Below, piece by piece: positions 5,972 to 7,228 of a stretch of DNA of 7,228 nucleotides (its first letter is position 1; each line of letters starts with the position of its first letter). The position numbers and the translations under genes were made by a program. The DNA is from Nonlabens sp. (GTDB lineage Bacteria > Bacteroidota > Bacteroidia > Flavobacteriales > Flavobacteriaceae): contig JANQTO010000071.1 in NCBI GenBank assembly GCA_030731685.1, positions 1 to 7,228 of the forward strand. The letters run 5' to 3'. The notes under the pieces are model-generated. The model had not been told where the DNA came from. It worked only from the letters and a program-made list of their open reading frames with translations, and did not search any database.

Positions 5972-5995
5972 TATCTTGTAGTTCAACTATGAGGT

Positions 5996-6388
5996 ATGGA
6001 TGACGCTCTACATTATTATGATTTGGGTTTTTCTGAAATTTTCATTTATCAAAACTACGTAGTTAGCAAGATAAAAGAAGGTGAAGCTATCCTTTTAAAA
6101 CACAACGTTGCTTATGGTAAAGTAATTCGGGACCATTTTACAGATAGGAATCTCGTTTTAATATCAAACAGGCAGCATAGTTTCTCTATCGACCCGTTAC
6201 TCTATAAAGAGGTTGTAAAGTTGCCCAACCTTAAGGGCATAGCAGTCGTGACTTATGACAGCACTAAATTGAAGTCTGCCCTGTTTGAAAAGATCTTTGC
6301 CAGTATTCCTTTTGAAATTTTTGATTCTGTAGATGAGGCAGTAGTGTGGGCAAACGATGTTGTGGCATCCCATAAAACTTCAAACTAG
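5996..6388 (+). CDS. Small STAS/SpoIIAA-like domain protein
   Basis: This 130-residue cytoplasmic protein has no signal peptide or membrane segment. The alternation of strands and helices (strands near 12-26, 52-66 and 80-88; helices near 67-77, 89-102 and 112-123) and the ending FEIFDSVDEAVVWANDVV resemble SpoIIAA-like STAS proteins, whose last helix often reads DEAxxWL. Its function is unknown; family members bind small ligands or partner proteins. The ATG at 5996 is the first in frame after a promoter-like box. It lies 42 bp after the hydroxylase gene on the same strand and ends 13 bp from the convergent ATPase gene. It could be cotranscribed with the hydroxylase, but the candidate promoter argues for independence. 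The fold assignment is by pattern only. Confidence 0.7.
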   Translation: MDDALHYYDLGFSEIFIYQNYVVSKIKEGEAILLKHNVAYGKVIRDHFTDRNLVLISNRQHSFSIDPLLYKEVVKLPNLKGIAVVTYDSTKLKSALFEKIFASIPFEIFDSVDEAVVWANDVVASHKTSN

Positions 6389-6401
6389 AGGAGCAAACAA
6401 A

Positions 6402-7064
6402 CTACTTTTTTAATTTAACGATTTCTCTACTTGGCTTTGGCAATATCATATTTGCGATGGTACCATTACCAGCAGTACTGGTGAGTTTCAACGAAGCTTT
6501 TAATTCTTTGGCAGCACGGTAACTGTGCTCCGCACCTGTTTTACTGACACTTTGTGAAACGTCGTATCCTATTCCGTTGTCGTGAACTATTAAGGAAAGT
6601 TCCTCATCTTGCAGCGATGCTATGACAAAAACAAACCGTGCATGAGCGTGAACAGCGGCATTATGTGCGCAGGCATCTATAAATACGAGCATATGTAAGG
6701 CTTCTGCTGCGGTTAAAGGTATGTCCTGTCTTACCGGAAAATCTGTTGTAAAGTTTGTTTCTGAGTTGTAGGTTGTTTTATAATAATCTTGGATTTTCAG
6801 TACCAGCTGCTCTAGCTCCTTCAGCGAAAAGGTTGGTTTTGAAGTAACGTAATCAAAAATCCAATCATTAGTTCTTGTACGAACCACATCTTGTGGCTGG
6901 TACACCTCACGAAATTTTGAAATAGCAGCAAGCTGGTCCTGAACACTTCTTTTCAGTCCTTGAGTAGCTCGGCGAGCATCGCTCCTAGCGGACTCTTCCA
7001 GAAGGAATATGACTGCTAAACCTATGGCCAGCCCTATAACCACATACATAAAAACGTTATCCAT
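6402..7064 (-). CDS. Membrane-anchored histidine-kinase-like ATPase lacking a phosphoacceptor domain
   Basis: A 220-residue protein with one N-terminal membrane helix (about 5-22, FMYVVIGLAIGLAVIFLL), a basic coiled segment (28-52), a helical middle and a C-terminal GHKL ATPase domain (about 118-208). The N box is IDACAHNAAVHA (129-140) with N135 and H139, G1 is HDNGIGYD (161-168), and the last strand segment is TAGNGTIANMILP (197-209). This order resembles NarX/DegS-type (HPK7) kinases. However, there is no histidine-containing DHp box before the ATPase domain, the usual N-box Glu aligns with A131, and the second glycine box is weak (GAEH at 177-180). It may be a degenerate sensor kinase, or an ATPase acting on another protein in the manner of an anti-sigma kinase. 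No partner regulator gene is in the window. Confidence 0.75.
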   Translation of the reverse strand: MDNVFMYVVIGLAIGLAVIFLLEESARSDARRATQGLKRSVQDQLAAISKFREVYQPQDVVRTRTNDWIFDYVTSKPTFSLKELEQLVLKIQDYYKTTYNSETNFTTDFPVRQDIPLTAAEALHMLVFIDACAHNAAVHAHARFVFVIASLQDEELSLIVHDNGIGYDVSQSVSKTGAEHSYRAAKELKASLKLTSTAGNGTIANMILPKPSREIVKLKK

Positions 7065-7131
7065 GGTACTAAAGTAGTGAAGTGCGTGGTTATGGCCTGC
7101 GATTGTATAGAACTTTTATGGCTGTTTGGTG

Positions 7132-7151
7132 TACGCTTTCGCGAAAGCGTA
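7132..7151. repeat. Palindrome GCTTTCGCGAAAGC, copy 3 (20 bp, non-coding)
   Basis: A perfect 20-bp palindrome with the GCTTTCGCGAAAGC core, flanked by TAC on one side and GTA on the other. It lies 68 bp upstream of the minus-strand ATPase gene, in the only non-coding gap that holds a copy. The remaining bases from 7065 to 7228 contain no recognisable gene. Confidence 0.9.
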
Positions 7152-7228
7152 TAAACAACAATCACCCGTTTATTATTTAATCTCTTTGAATTGCAAGGGT
7201 TTAGTATATTTAACCCACCAAACCAATT

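Noticed and set aside
7196..7216. GGGTT/AACCC inverted repeat near the window end
   Set aside because: Only five base pairs around an AT-rich centre with no T run, so it is too weak to call a terminator or operator.

Overview
The window looks like a chromosomal segment of a marine-type member of the Flavobacteriaceae (Bacteroidota). Three things support this: the his gene order ending in a fused hisIE, matches to the Bacteroidota -7 promoter box TAnnTTTG in front of several genes with no clear Shine-Dalgarno sites, and three copies of the palindrome GCTTTCGCGAAAGC, which I associate from memory with genera such as Nonlabens and Dokdonia. The genus is inference.

Layout. Bases 1-3051, plus strand, are the end of a histidine operon: the 3' part of hisH, then hisA, a GNAT acetyltransferase gene whose TTG start overlaps the end of hisA, hisF and hisIE. 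HisH and HisF form imidazole glycerol phosphate synthase, HisA makes its substrate, and HisIE carries out the two preceding steps, so the segment covers the middle of the pathway from PR-ATP to imidazole glycerol phosphate. Bases 3052-3626 hold no convincing gene but have several hairpins, two of them terminator-like and oriented leftward. A TetR-family regulator (minus strand) and a long-form aromatic amino acid hydroxylase (plus strand) are then transcribed divergently from a 107-bp region with a -7-like box for each direction. A small STAS/SpoIIAA-like protein gene follows, converging on a membrane-anchored histidine-kinase-like ATPase gene on the minus strand. The last 164 bases are non-coding and contain a 20-bp perfect palindrome.

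The most notable signal is the density of short repeats. Two hairpins with the same CTGC loop but different, fully compensated 8-bp stems end 6 and 5 nt before the start codons of hisA and hisF. A third, C-rich hairpin is translated in frame within hisA. A 7-nt tandem repeat, three units long, is translated within hisF. The GCTTTCGCGAAAGC palindrome is translated in two different reading frames in hisF and the TetR gene and also occurs in a non-coding gap. No CRISPR array, transposase, tRNA or rRNA was seen, and I found no clear new multi-gene system.
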